From assembly GCA_016098155.1 (NCBI GenBank), contig JAAAJB010000377.1, forward strand, positions 1 through 34,355: 34,355 bases of DNA, written 5' to 3'. The notes beneath the pieces were generated by a model. The model was not told the DNA's origin. It searched no databases and was given only the letters and a program-made list of their open reading frames with translations. The number at the start of each line of letters is the position of its first letter. Positions within the stretch are counted from its first letter, which is position 1. The position numbers and the translations under genes are program-made. This document shows, in pieces, positions 20,971-33,895 of this stretch. This DNA comes from Actinomortierella ambigua. Its lineage: Eukaryota > Mortierellomycota > Mortierellomycetes > Mortierellales > Mortierellaceae.

Positions 20971-21166
20971 GCTGAAACGGCGAAACAACAACACTGTATT
21001 GTGCTAAAAGTAGTAGTATTGTATCTTGTGAGCGAGAGAGGGATACACGATGTACTATAGGATTCTTTTCAAGACATCACCTCTGCGACAAGCAAGAGCG
21101 GAAATACATTGAAGAGCTTCATTGATTGCACAACAAAATGATGAACCGAGTGACTTGGTCTATTCA

Positions 21167-24100
21167 CTACTCGAGCATGCCATTCGACATATCACGGTGC
21201 TTTAGGTACTCGATCGAAAACTTGTCGCCATGGGCAGCAGCAAGCGTAAACCAGTGCATCGCCGCAGCGACATTCTCTGGGTTAAACTTCTCCAAGGACT
21301 TTGTCGACGACGAAGACCCTGGAGGTCCATGTTGGTGTTGTTGAGCGTGTCGGCCTTGACCTGTCCGGTCCTTCTCAAAGCTTCCAGTGCTACTGCTACT
21401 ACTGTTGCTGCTGGTGTGTCGGTGATGACTGTGGAGATGGGGACAGGATCCACTGATCCTATCACCCCCAACTCCTCCTGCGTGACCGCCATGGCCCTCA
21501 GTGGCCTGGTCCATGACATGGCGCCCATAGGACGATGCATCGCTACCGCAAGAGCAAGGCCGCAATGCAGAGTGCGTGGCTGACGACGGATGTAGATGAC
21601 TATGATCCTCAACACCAAGTGCACAGGCTGGTTCGGCCCCTACCGCACCGCCACCACTAGAGCTGCCATACGATCCTGTCGCCGAGCCCACGTGGGATCC
21701 TACTGATGACGGACCGCCGCCAGTGCCAATACTGGTGCTACTGTCTCTTCCACCTGCAAACGATCCTAGACCGGTCATGACCCCAAGCCCGCTGAGTACA
21801 TTGCCTGTAAAGCTGCTGGCAGCTCCACCAATACCACCGCCACTGGAGCTGCTGTGGCGATGTCGGTGATACCGACCACTACCACCGCCTTCACTGTGCT
21901 TGATAGGAATACTGCTTGATAGCGACGTAGTCGCAGTGCAGGGCGTCATGGTCGTCGTCGAGGGAGATTTCGGGGAGGAAGGTGCACTGTTACTACCTCC
22001 GCCGACACTATTGGTACGCAAAAACCTGAATGTTGAGGTATTTGAGGGCGAGGCCGACTTTGCAGGAGGATGGGTGTGATGATGGTGCTGCACACGTTGC
22101 TGCTGTAAGTGATACTGAGGACGGCCACCCGGGGCACGCGTGTATCGAGCTGAGCGTGACGCATTGGATGGAATCGCCGGCAGCGACATGTAGAGAATAG
22201 CTAGCTCTCTCTGAGCGACTCTATTGGACTCACTGGCACCTATTTTGTTTGGATGGAGGGTGAAAAGATTAATAAGAGAGAGAGAGAGAGAGAGAGGGAA
22301 GGTTGTCGAGATAGAACTTTGTGACTCAACTTACCAATGGTAAAAAGCCTAACGGCCTCGCGCATCCGCAACCGCTCTTCTTCATCGTTCCGATGGTAGC
22401 CATACCCATCGCCGCCACTGCCGCCGCCGCCACTACCGCGGCTGCCTCGACTCTCCTGGTTGCTCTCAACCGCCACCTCCTCGGCTTCGACGAGCTCGAG
22501 TCCACGCTTCACAAGATGATCGACGACCTCCTTCTTGAGACTTGTCACGGCCAGCGCCATATCCCAGAAAGCCTTTCCATCGTCGCGAAGATCCAGAATC
22601 GATCCCGGGACAAACGTGGCAATCAACTGCATGTCGCGGAACAGGTTCTGAGGACGGAATGGACTGGGCATTCGGAAAAGCTTCTCAATCGCATTGACAA
22701 TCGCATCCGTACCTGGCGTGTACGATTTTGGAACCTGACCACTGCGGCGTTTGTCGTCGTGTGTCGACTGATGCTGGTGTCGGTGCTGGGGCTGGGGCTG
22801 GTGTTGGTATTGGTGCTGTCGGTCGTCATCGTCCATTTCGCCTTCCGATTGGAGACTCGAAACTGAATGCAAAGAGTCGAATATGCTTTTCGTAAACATC
22901 GACTGCGAGCTGTTCGTACCATCGTGGGCGAGACAAGAAGCTGGATAGGAAAGACTCGCCACAACCAGCAACTCAAGTGAAAACAGATGGACCAACTTTT
23001 GGTAGGGCGACCGTATCTGCTCCATCTGCGCAATGGTGGTTCTAAAAGCTTCCTCGACATCGTAAACGCCAAGACGTCCGCCCTCATGCTCCGTGGAATA
23101 ACTACTACCAACACTCCTTCCAGAGTGTGGCGGGTATTGCTGCTGCTGTTGCTGCATTGGAGGCGCCGTGGATGCGGTCCACGATCGGCTATCGACACTC
23201 TCAAACTGCATCATTTCAGCACGTGAGGGCTGAGGTGTCATGTCGTCCGTTGGAACATTGGATCGTGATGAAGACGTTGAATCCAGAGAATTGGAGAATC
23301 GACTAGCAGCACTAGTAATGGCAGCATCCGGTACTTCACCGTAGTGTCCATTCGATCTTCGACTGCCATGATACGTCGCATCAACATCTGACATTGTGAA
23401 GCAGCCCTCAGCAGAAACATTGCTGAGACTCGATGATGTCCTCGACATTGTACCGATCGACGACGAGAGCCCTCCAGTTTCGTCTGCATGTCTAGCACCA
23501 CCACTTCCTCCTCGACTAGCGCGGCTTGTAGCAGCGGATGAACCAACATTCATGCCTAGGGTCGACTGCAGCAGGGGTTTGAGAAGCGGCTGCTGCTGCT
23601 GATGCTGAGACGAACTTGGTGCTACCCTCTGTGACGACGGTGATGACGATAAAAATGATGATGTCGATGATTGGGGCAGTTTTTCATGCTCGTCTCTACT
23701 CCCAACCTCCGCCTCGCTCTTACACAGTGTCATATCCTCCATAAACTCGGCAAACCAACGATCCGTTTCAACCCCACCAAAGAGATCAAGCCATTCGGAC
23801 AACACATAGCTCGTCAGCTTGAGCTGGATCTTTAGCAGCAGGTCGTCCAAGTCCCGGGTCGCTTGGCCCACTTGATGCGGCAAGGAAACGAGCGACATAT
23901 TGCCAGGGGTTGTTGAGCTCGAGTAACTCGAAGAAGGACCTGCGGTGGCCGACGCGAAAGGAGGGTTGTGCAAGAGGTAGGTCGGTCCTGGGTTGGGCGT
24001 GGCAAAAATCGAGTCATCCGACTCTCCCAACAGAGGAAGACCAACATCAACGAGAGAACTCTGTCGATCTCCTGATGCCCATTGAAGAGTCGGCGCCACT

Positions 24101-27100
24101 TTCCGGATGCGAAGACGAGACTTTGTACTGTTGGACGATGAGCCCAAGCCTGAGCTGCTGGTACCGCCACCACCACCACTACTGCCGCCACCACCACCAC
24201 CTTGCAATAGCGTCGTCACCCCCGAAGCACCCCCTCCTGCCTGTGGAGCCCCTTGCGATGAACTGCCCTTGAACGAGTTGACGAGGTACTCCGCCACACC
24301 GACGGCCGCGGACGACTTTGCGCTTGCAAACGTCGACATGGTCGGTGTAGACGGCGTCGATGACATGGTCGACAATGACGACGAGCTACTTAGCCCACCA
24401 CTCCCAGCACTTGTAAGGAGTTCTGGCGCAGGTCCCAGTCCCGGGACAAACGCACCGTTGAAGCGCATCACCTCCTTGACGAAGAAGTCGCTACCACTGC
24501 TATGCAACGACGCCAATGGTTGACCTTGGATGGCCTGCGCAATGCCCGCATTCTGAATCCCCGTCCCGCCAAGCCCGATGCCTCGCACGACCAACTCGAC
24601 CTCCATGCAGAACCGATGAAAGTTGTCCTCTCCTGGCATAAAGTCGTGGATCCCTGTATCCTGGATCCATTTCTTCGCCGCCGAGGCCTCGCGGGCATCC
24701 ATCACAAAGTCCGTCACCGGTGGCGCCGTCGGTGGACTGTTTGCGTTCAACGTGGACGACAGGGAGGAACTGGCGTCCTTGTCAAACATGGTGGGCCATC
24801 CACGCGGACCCGAGCCTGCGACATGACCACCGAGGTTTTGACGGGATCCTGCGCGGTGCAATGGCGGATGACGAGAAGAAGTCGAGGCGGCGCTCGATGG
24901 GTCCTGGGCATGATAGTACTGGTTCAGCAGATGACTTCCATGCTGGCTTGGCGTGTAGCTACTCGAAAGCTTCTTCGCCTTGTCTTGGTCCCGGTCCCGG
25001 TCTCTCTCCTTGTCCCGCATCTGTGACTCGAGGAACGACACCTGGCTGTTGTAGGACCGTGCGGTCATGTTGTCGATGTAGGTGCTGAAGCTACTGCGTC
25101 GGCTCTTGGTGGGACTGCCGCGACGACGGGGCGCTGTACCTTCTCCAGCAGGGATATCCATATCGTTGTTGCTGCTAATGTTGTTGTTGAGAGCATCTCG
25201 TGAAGCGCCATACCGGTCTGCATCGTCCTGTACGTCTATAGAGTCATCGTTCTCAAGCTCGCAGGCCTGGGAGACCCACACATAGCTCGAGTTCTGGCTC
25301 TGTAAATCGACCATGCGTTGCCGTTCGCACTCCAGCTCCTCAGCCGACATGTACTTTTGCAGCGTCTCATGGTTCAGCCGGCTCAGCACCTGGACGACTG
25401 CCCATGACCGATCAAAGGCCTTGGAGGGCCGGACGCAAGTCTGGTAGTACATCTTAATGCGCAGCGACGACAAGTCCTCACGGCGGCGTTCGATCGCGGC
25501 GAGCACGCGCTGATGCCAGCCATGGGCGTAGGACTCCCATAGGATCCGGGCGCGCATGCGCTCGGTGCGGTGCTGGAGACGATGGTAGATCGGGAGAGCG
25601 AGCAAGAAGACGAGCTTGGCATCGTCCAGTGCTTGAAGGATCGGCGAGGCGTGAAGGATGGAGAGCGCATGATGGATCGATATTGCCGCAGCGTGGCTAC
25701 CATTCAGGCGAGCTTGGTCGATGGCACGGAGGAGCAGCGAGCGGATGCTCATCCCTCCTTCCTCTTCTCTCCATGGTGTTTGTCCACGATCGAACCAAGC
25801 CACGTCCATCGGCACCACCACATCAAACTCGCGTAATACTCGGAAGACTGCCTTTGCCACGGTCCGGATATCCTCCGGAAGGTCGTACTCGGATCGGATA
25901 CGCTGTTGCATACGCTGCTTCCATACGTGTTCCAGCTCTTTGATTCGCTGGGCAGTCAAGGGCGATGCATCGTGTTGCCGCCGCATACTGCCATTAGAAA
26001 CAGGCGGCCGAGGGTACGAGGAAGAGGATGATGACGACGACGATGATGACGATGACGACAACGGCGGCCGCGGCGGAGGAGGATGCACTGACGCATTGGC
26101 AGCGCCGCCCAGCGACGACAGCATATGGCTGCTGTTGATTCGAAAGATATCATGACCTGACGCCCTGCCACCGCGCGATCCTGACCAATCCACGTGACTA
26201 TGGTGATCGTCGTGCAATGGGCGAGAGGTGGTGGCACCCAAGGAAGTGGACGAACTTGTCGAGTAGTTACTACAGTCCTCTGGCATGAGGATCGAGTCTG
26301 TGTCGGAGGCATCAATGTCAAGACCCAGGTCCACCACCAGCCCCTCAGAGAGACCTCCTTGAGGGTTTCCTGCCGAGTCCATGCCTTGGTCCACTAAAAC
26401 AGGGGTTGTCACGGTGACATTCACAGGTTTTGCTCCGAGGGCAGAGTTCTCCATCACCATAGCCATGCAAGGAGGAGCCATAGCTAGTCCAATCGGTACA
26501 AGATTTTGGTCCGCCGTTGGAGGTCCATGTGCATCCAGCCGAGCAGACTGGCGCCTCCGAGACGAAGACGAATACTGAACATAGACCAGCGCCCAGGGCT
26601 CCTGCAGCGCGTCAAAGGGCACTTTATGAAACGACCACGGTGTTTCCTTGATCGGTCCTGGGTACATGGTCTTGAGCTCCTGGAGGGCAGTTTTCATCGC
26701 CGGCAAAAGCTCTTCGTCCGCCCAGTCCTCTGTCGGCACCGCAATTGGCGTTGGAGATGCAGACCTCACAGGCTCTTCAAATGAAACCGTGCTCTCCCGC
26801 GGCGAAGGTGTTTGGACCTCAGTGGCTCGAGTCGTCGGGCATGTGGCGATGCCTGTTTCCGGATGGATGCCCACTCGAGTGGTGGTCGTCACCTCAACCG
26901 TGGCCATCTGTGGTTGTACAGTAGAGCTTGTCCTGACTGCCGACAGCGTGGGTGAAGGTCCTGTTAGGTAATGTCCTGTAGAAGTGGTTGACGCCCCGCC
27001 ATTCACATCCGCTGCCACAGTGCTGACTCTCGCCCCCTTCTCGGATGTGCTTGGTGGTGGGGGCTTGGATTTGAAGGTTGTGCTGCCAAAGAATGAGAAG

Positions 27101-29899
27101 CTTGCCGACGATCGTTTATGAGCTCTGGAGGTTGGTGGGACTTCTGTTGGGTGGTTTACCGAAGCCGCATTGACAGCTGCGCGCGCCGCTAGAGGTGGTG
27201 TCTCTGACGTAGTCCGATGGCGATGAGTCCTTCCTGAACCAAAACTATTCGAGCGTGTCATTGGCGGTGAGCCAGGCATTTGGGGTACTTGCGCGACCAC
27301 GGGTGTCCTGAGTTTTGGTGCAACAAAGAAAAAGAGTGTCGTCACGTCCGAAGGGCAGAGCATGAGCACCGGGGTGATGGTCGGTTGTGATCTGGTGTCT
27401 GGTCTTTGACCGTCCACGGAAGTGGATGGGGGTGTGGGTAAAGTCGGTGGGACAAAATCTGTTCCTGGGGTCAAGCTCACAGGTTTCTGGGTTGCTTGTG
27501 CTGCCTTTGGGGTTGTGAGATTAGCGACAAAATCTTCCACTGCCTCCCGGAGTCTTGGGTCAATCCATGCAGCCCTTCTCTCCCTGCCATATGAGAAAGA
27601 TAAAAGAGAGAGATATTGGTGAACCAGGAGTGAGTGCAGGTCCTTTACAACATGAAATTCATAAAGCACGAGAAAAGAAATGAAACAAGGGTCATACCAG
27701 CCAGGGAGCGGATTGACGATCATGGTCACGCTGCGATAGAGCCGCTGGTGCGTCGTGAACAAAGTACGTTGACGCTGTCGTTCAGTAATAAAACTGTCTT
27801 GGACCAGTCCATATGTCTAAATGTCAATGAGAAGAAGGGAGCAATCATGGTCAACATTAATACAAATTCCACAGAACCAGCATCTTGTCTACAAAGCTTG
27901 TCAAGTATGATAACTGGGCTCCTACCTCAGGGTATGCGATGCATTTGTTCATGAAACGGTAAAATACAAACTTGATGACAATGACCAACGTAGCATAGGC
28001 ATGTTTGTCGTCGTCGACTCTCTCAAAGATGGCATGGATGAGTTGAAGCAGACTTGGAGGAAAGTTCTCTTGAAGGCAGCCCAAGATCTCGATACATGCC
28101 TCAGTGAAAAACTCTTCCACTTTGGATTGTCGCGTGGTCAGCCTAGGTAACATGGGTGGTAAATTCTCCTTCCGTGCCAGCGGTTCGCCGATCTTGCGTG
28201 AAAAGGAATCGTCCATCCTTAAGGTCGTTGAAGCTGAATCCGCAGTGCCACTTTGGTGTGCCGCTACAAAAGCCAGGGACGCCTTGGTGGCTGGGAGTGT
28301 ACTTGTCGCCATTTCTACATTCAGCTCCTGATCCGAGTAGCCATCGAGTGCTTTTTCGCCACGGTGAACAATACCAAGGATCGTAGCTTCAAACTCCGTC
28401 TTGGCGCGACTAGAGTGCTGCCAATCAGCCAGCGTCAGGTACCGTTCCAAAAACTCGCCGATAAGGCGTTCGCCCTTCCGCTCTGCCAGGAGCTCCGCAA
28501 TAATAGTGGCAACAAGGTCTCTCCGAAGCCGGGTCTCACTCTCAAACGACGACGGCCCAAAGAGATTCTCAAGGACGATATGCACAACGTCTTGATTGTT
28601 CATAAAGTTGGGGATGGTGTAGTCGGGTCCAGAACCTGACACGGCGGATGCTCCTTGAGCGCCTGTCTGGGACCGACTTTGAGTTGATCCCGACGATCCG
28701 TGTGAATGTTTGGCAGATCCAAAGACAGGCGACTGGCTTCCTAGCGATCCGTGCAAAAAGAGGCTATTGCTTCTCTCCCGTGCTGAAGATGGTTTGGCCG
28801 ATGCTCCTGAAAATCCTCTGCTCAGAGTCGCCTGGCCGATCTTGGAGGTGGAAGAGGCCATTGAGGATCCTGTTGGTGTCCCTGTCGATGCTGCAGCTGA
28901 TTGAGACGTCGACATTGGTCGCTCAGGGACTGTGAGGTGATCTAGCTCCTGTGCCTGCAAGTTTGCAAACGCCCGTGCAAGGACTTTGGGCTCTGTTCGA
29001 AGACAATGCACAAAGTCAAGTATAGCCTTGGATGAAGCCTGCTTCATCCTATCCAGAAAACTCGGCCGAGGCTGTGGTGCCCCGAATGCTCTATGGAGCG
29101 TTCGTTCCGCATCCTCATACGCTTGGTTGAACACCGATACAAATGCGTGTCGCTGATCCGGTCGCTGCTTGTTTTTAAACGCCTCGTGTACTTGCTCATG
29201 TGCACTGTCAAGGCCTCGAAGCAGCCGTGTGGCAAGTGACAGCCCCATTAGATGTGTATGGAGCTGCAATGATTGTCGAAAGTCCTGTTGTTTTGAGCTC
29301 TTGTCAAGACTAAGTGCATGCTTAAGATCAAGCAGCGTTGGCGAATATGGTAGTGAGTGGTCGCCAAATAGCATAGGGGCCGGTGGTTTGTCCGCAGAGA
29401 CTGGTGAAACATAGGACGCTGGCACAGAGGTGTGAGGTTGTCCTGGAGAATGCGCAGTGAATTCTTGCGAAGTGATGGGTAGCGTTGAGACCTCTGAAGC
29501 CAATTGCACCGGAGGCGTTGCAGGCAATAATGTGCTAGTGGGAGGCTTGGAGTCAGATGTGGCCGATGTCGCAGATGACCCTGAGATGGATATACTGGAT
29601 GTCGAGACGGAAGGGGCTGACGAAGGTGAAGGCGGCACTTGGTCCTGTGTTGATCTTGGTATAGAATCTGCTAGGGTTGAGGGATGGGTTTGCCACGCTG
29701 AGTTGGAGATTGTTGTTGTGGGAACTGAGGACTCTGAGCGCCACTGAACATGCGAGGAAGATGATGAGACCTTTGTAGTGGGCTCACGGGAAGACATGCT
29801 GGCTGATCTGGGTGCGTGTTGGGTGCGTGGAAGGCGTGTTGTGGCTGCATGTTGGGTATCTGTGGACGACGACCTATGGTCGGTGGAGGTAGAGGCCAT
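21167..29899 (-). CDS. Giant RasGAP-like / Sel1-repeat protein, 4 exons, about 2804 aa
   Basis: I joined three long open frames and one short exon: 29899-27926, 27816-27698, 27583-22335 and 22239-21167. All junctions are GT-AG with matching phases. Each join restores a sensible pattern: FYRFMNKCIAYPE joins TYGLVQDSF; NPLPGW joins ERRAAWIDPRL; and EAVRLFTIG joins ASESNRVAQRELAILYMSLP. The start (MASTSTDH, context GGCATGGCC) is chosen; the frame stays open to an ATG at 30289. Residues about 430-700 look like a RasGAP fold: EACIEIL, then FPPSLLQLIHAIFERV, then VIKFVFYRFMNKCIAYPE (compare FLFLRF..PAI..PE), then RQRTLFTTHQRLYRSV. The usual LFR arginine-finger motif is not evident. The long third exon alternates helical segments (KELEHVWKQRMQQRIRSEYD; SWAVVQVLSRLNHETLQKYM; LLLKIQLKLTSYVLSEWLDL) with Ser/Gly-rich and Gln-rich spacers. 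Two Sel1-type repeats lie at about 2436-2465 and 2764-2797, split by a low-complexity insertion. GTPase regulation is inference from the fold. Confidence 0.75.
22240..22334 (-). other. Last intron of the RasGAP-Sel1 gene, with a GA/CT microsatellite
   Basis: Donor GTAAGTTG (at 22334), acceptor AAATAG (ending 22240), 95 nt. A (GA)n run on the + strand at about 22274-22297 makes a CT tract upstream of the acceptor. Splicing here joins the two halves of the first Sel1-type repeat in frame. Confidence 0.8.
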
Positions 29900-31260
29900 G
29901 CCTAAGTCCAGAGCTAAATAGTTCAAAGTCAGGGTTTGATGGTGGTGAGTCGAAAAAGATAGACAAGCGACAGGGACAATGCCAATGACAATGAAGAGTA
30001 CGAGAGGGGGGGGGGAGAGCAAGATGGCAGAAAGAAGAAAGAGGTCAGACTTGACGAGGAACGAGTGGAGATGAAAGTTAAAAGGGGGAGGGGGTGCCGT
30101 CACCACTGGCCCAGCGGAAGATGACAACGAAGGGGATGGGGAGTGGTTGACCCTTTTTTTTGTGTTGTGTTGTGTTATCGAGGACGATGATCTCGTGCGT
30201 CTCTGTGCGTCGAAACAGAGAGTGAGCGAGACAATGAGAAAGCACATTGGGTCATAGCATGCTTCAGCGCGATGGCCTCCTTTAGACATCACAAACGCAC
30301 TGCTTTTCCCTTGTTTCCTCCGCCCCCGCCCCCTTTCTTTCTTAACATGCGCGTCGAGCTACTTTTTTTATGGGTGTGATGATCCTCCCTTCTCTTCTCT
30401 CACCTGTCACCCAACGACCTCCTCTCTCCACTCCCAATGCCGAAGAGCTCATTTTGCTGTGTTGCTCAGTCTGTCTTGGATGACACCGTTATCAGCCCCT
30501 CTCTTATCACCCACAACGGCCTCGCCCCCCCCTCCCTCTCCCGCCATTGCCTCTGGTTCCTAAGTTGCCTGACAAAAAAAATGAATGATTGTGCACGCGC
30601 ACACGCGTCGTGCACGCCGCACTCGGATATGCGCATGTATGTGTGTCAGGGTCTGGATGACTCTTGTGTCCGGCTGACCGAATTGGCGGCTCTGTGCGAC
30701 TCTTGGCGTCAACTGGGGGGGGGTCACTGCACTCTTCCCAAGTCAGACCGGCACGGACCGTCGTTATGCTCACCAGCCGTCCCCGCACCTGCCCCGCAAC
30801 TACTGTCGAATGAGAAAAGAAGAAACTGGGGTACTGCATGGCAGTGTGGGGCATGCAGTTGCCTGCATTCGTACCTGCTGTTTCTCTGGTGTGCAGGAAA
30901 AAAGGGGGAGCGGGGAGGGATGCGACAGGTGGCAATGAGGGTATCCGGTATGGGCAATGAGAGTGATGTTCTCTTTCGCTCTTTCTCTCAAATGCAATGT
31001 AGAATGGTAGTGTACAATGGAGTGGGGAGATGGGTGGAGGAAAAAAACAAGGTGCAATGTGAAAGAACGAGAGAGAAAGAGAAGCAAAGTACAAAAACAA
31101 AGGATGCTTGTTGTGTTTAGAGTACGAGGGTGCCACAAGAACAAGGGAGGTGCACTTACTCTTCAGCTCTCTGGTACATGTACACTTTCTTTTCTTAAGT
31201 GTTACTTCTTCCCCTCTTCTTCCCCTACTTCTTTACTTTTTTTTCTTGTTCTGCTTCCGT
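29900..31260. promoter_or_regulatory. Upstream region of the giant gene; no gene recognised
   Basis: The portion 29900-30292 is open in frame with the giant gene and may be 5' leader or an N-terminal extension. On the - strand it is CT-rich, like the other leaders in this window. From 30293 to 31260 there are long open frames on both strands (for example 30437-31120 on the + strand), but their translations are compositionally odd, overlap each other and match no family I know. A 7-bp inverted repeat (GTGCACG ... CGTGCAC) with ACGCGT in its loop lies near 30591-30615. The 3' end of the next - strand gene falls at 31261. Confidence 0.45.
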
Positions 31261-33754
31261 CTATTGATCTATGGTACAGAAGAGTGGAAGGAGGTGCGAC
31301 GTACGCACAGCATGTTTAAAAATGATCCGGTGGATCAATTGCAGTTCTGGATCCTTTGGTGATGACTCCTGTCTTCCTCCTCCCGTCTCGCCCTGATCTC
31401 CTGAAGAGGAGGTCGATGACGAAGATTGCTGCTCTATTGTTCGTGCCGGCGCCAATTGCCCACTAGTGCTGATGTTACGGCTTTCTTGATCTGAGGGCAG
31501 GGTGGTGACCACTTCGTCGCTTGCTGATCCATTGACCGATCGAGGGAGTGCCGAAGGCCGCAGCGTGAGCTGGACCACGTTGGCAAAGTACACTTGCTCA
31601 AGAACCACCCCAATATCTTTCGAGGTCACGAATGGGAAGAGCACATAGGCCAAGCTGGCTGGGTATGGAACTAGACCCGTCTTTTCAATCAGCTGGCCTA
31701 GCCAGGTGGTTGTCTCCAAATCCTTGGGATACGACCCAGGAGTTGGGTTCTTGCATGTGTTCCAATGTGCGATCAACGATCGCAGCATGCCCAGCAGCGC
31801 TGGTCCACATATCGAAGCCGACCGAGGATCTGGTAATAGCAGGTGGAGGCAAAAACGCGTCAGTCCATGTAAAAGATCAATAGCGACAACAATAACGTTG
31901 GCTCATCGCTCGTCGTGTGAGCTGCTTACCGCATTCCATCACTGCTACTATGATCTGTCGATAGATTGGCGTTTCCGAAATGGTCTGTAGCAAAATCTTG
32001 TCTCTATATGCGCAACAGGAAGAGAAACAAAAAAGTGGTTACCCTGTTACTGCTCTGGCTTCTCCTGTTGACGAACGATGTTCGTAGCCAAGCTAAACAA
32101 AACGGAGCTAACGCTCCCTTCGAAGACGGAGCTAAGATGGAGCGAGGCTGTACATGTCACCGCCTGCAAAGTTGGGTTCTTCCGTGACGTAGTTTGTGAG
32201 GAAGACAGCGAATAGAATGTGCTGATACCTTTGCTGTGCTGTGTGCTTGGCAAGAGTAGGGGTCACCCCGACCATCGCCGTATCGACTCGCATCCCCAGA
32301 TGCAAGATAATCCGCCGCATCAGCTGTTCAGCTTCTTCCGGACCATGGTGCTCCACACATCGCGCAAAAAGATCCGACAGCTCAAACTCTCGTCCAGAGG
32401 CTGATCTCCCTCGAGGCTCTGGCAAAACACGTTCTCTCAATGATCTTGATTGTGTCGCGTTAGGACCGACGATCGGAAGTTGAGGTGCGTCCTCTGTGGC
32501 AAAGTAACGTACTGGCACTCGCCGCATGTTCATCTCCAACAAGGACTCGTCCGGGTTTTTGGTGGTCGGTGCTACGGTCTTTAACTTGGAGTCCAGCCAG
32601 CGCCCTTCCAAGAAGCCGAGAAGTGAGTCGGTAATGAAATACAATATAATCGGTGCTTTGGCATTATGTGAAACTATTCATTAAAGAGCAGCAACCCCCA
32701 AATCTCTTGGTCAGTCGTCTTTTTTTCCTTCACTTTCACCTTGTATCGCTAATTTTCTCCGCAACGCTGTTGCGGCGTTTGTGTTCATATACCTTTGGTC
32801 TTGATACCATCGACATCGTCCTGGGCATCCTTGTCCTCGATCCAAATAAATAACCGCTCCAAGAGTTGTGTAGTCGACAACAGCTGTTGATCAATAGACA
32901 CACCCTCCAATTTCTCGACCACCATGATGAGTGCTTCCCGCAAGGATTCTGGATCTGACAGTGGAGTGGTATGGTCCTTTAGTGGCCCACGGTGAAGCAT
33001 ATAGTATATGTCGTGGCGGTGCCGGTCCTCTTGATCGATATCATGATCTGCTGGCGTGGGTGGTGCTCCTGGCAGCGCTTGCATCGACCATCGGAGGCCA
33101 TCATGTCGCCGCACCTTCTCCCTCTCCAGGTGTTGTATGATCTGACGAGTGGCAACGCTAGTAGACAGAGAATAGAAATAAATAAAAATAAAGGTGCGTG
33201 TTTTTCGCAGTTAAATACCGAGTGCAGGAAGTAAAGGTTGCTTTGGTAGTTCTCGCGGGAGGACCGTGTCATATACCCTCCCATATCGCTGTCTTTAGTC
33301 TTTACGTTTCAATGCCTTCGCCCCTTGTTACGGCAACCTTCCAGAGCCTACGGAACATGTCGCCAACTTGGTGGAGCCCTTCCCTGTACTCGAGTGAATT
33401 TTCCAACCATCCTGCCTTGGCACAGTGAGGTCGAAAGGGTGGATATGGTTCTCCGCCATGGATGGCCAACCGAGAGAGCGTTACAGCAAACTCATATGGG
33501 TCAGCAATCGCGCAATAAGCCTCGAGAGCCATGAAAGCAAGCCCCGTGCGCCCAGCCCCTGTCGCTGAGGCCAATGTGAACAACTCGACCAGCCGCGATG
33601 CACTGTCCTTTTCAAGGGATCCATTGGATTCAGCCATCGCCTGCAGCGAGTCTATTAGCTGACTGAAATCAGCATAGTCGCGCCATCGCGCCCGAGTCCG
33701 TTCCATCAGGAGCGTCTCAATGACCGAGTCCTGTAGCTCAATCAGTCGTGCCAT
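31261..33754 (-). CDS. Unidentified five-exon helical protein, 627 aa
   Basis: I do not recognise the family. Exons: 33754-33306, 33157-32793, 32655-32229, 32003-31930 and 31829-31261, with GT-AG junctions and phases summing to 628 codons including the stop. Acceptor 3 is AAAG, a weaker site, but it gives the sensible join KTKAPIILYFITDSLLGF. The protein looks largely alpha-helical. Exon 1 has IELQDSVIETLLMERTRARW, LVELFTLASATGAGRTGL and YEFAVTLSRLAIHGG. Exon 2 has LREALIMVVEKLEGVS. Exon 3 has EEAEQLMRRIILHLGMRVD. Exons 4-5 have KILLQTISETPIYRQIIVAV and PALLGMLRSLIAHW, then SLAYVLFPFVTSKDIGVVLE. A Ser/Gln-rich stretch lies close to the C-terminus. No signal peptide or membrane span is clear. 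Helical solenoid proteins of large complexes (for example Mediator-like subunits) are a loose possibility only. Confidence 0.65.
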
Positions 33755-33895
33755 GTTGTGTGTTCATGGAAAAAAAAGCGAATGATGCAACTTCAAAGTA
33801 TATTTGTGCTTCCAAAAAGGAAACTCTAAAAAATTCCCCTGATCCTCGCTTGGTTCTGTTCCTCAATCCTCTACTTGATGAGTTGACTGACCACT

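Noticed and set aside
22240..27762. Reading the 1840-aa frame as a complete gene by itself
   Set aside because: It would start from a TTG inside exon 2 and end inside an intron. Splicing at both ends restores conserved sequence on each side, so it is one exon (plus part of another) of the larger gene.
30437..31136. Long overlapping open frames on both strands (about 227 aa on +, 209 aa on -)
   Set aside because: They overlap each other, have no recognisable motif or splice partner, and are Cys/Ser/Pro-rich in ways that follow the local base composition. Treated as non-coding.
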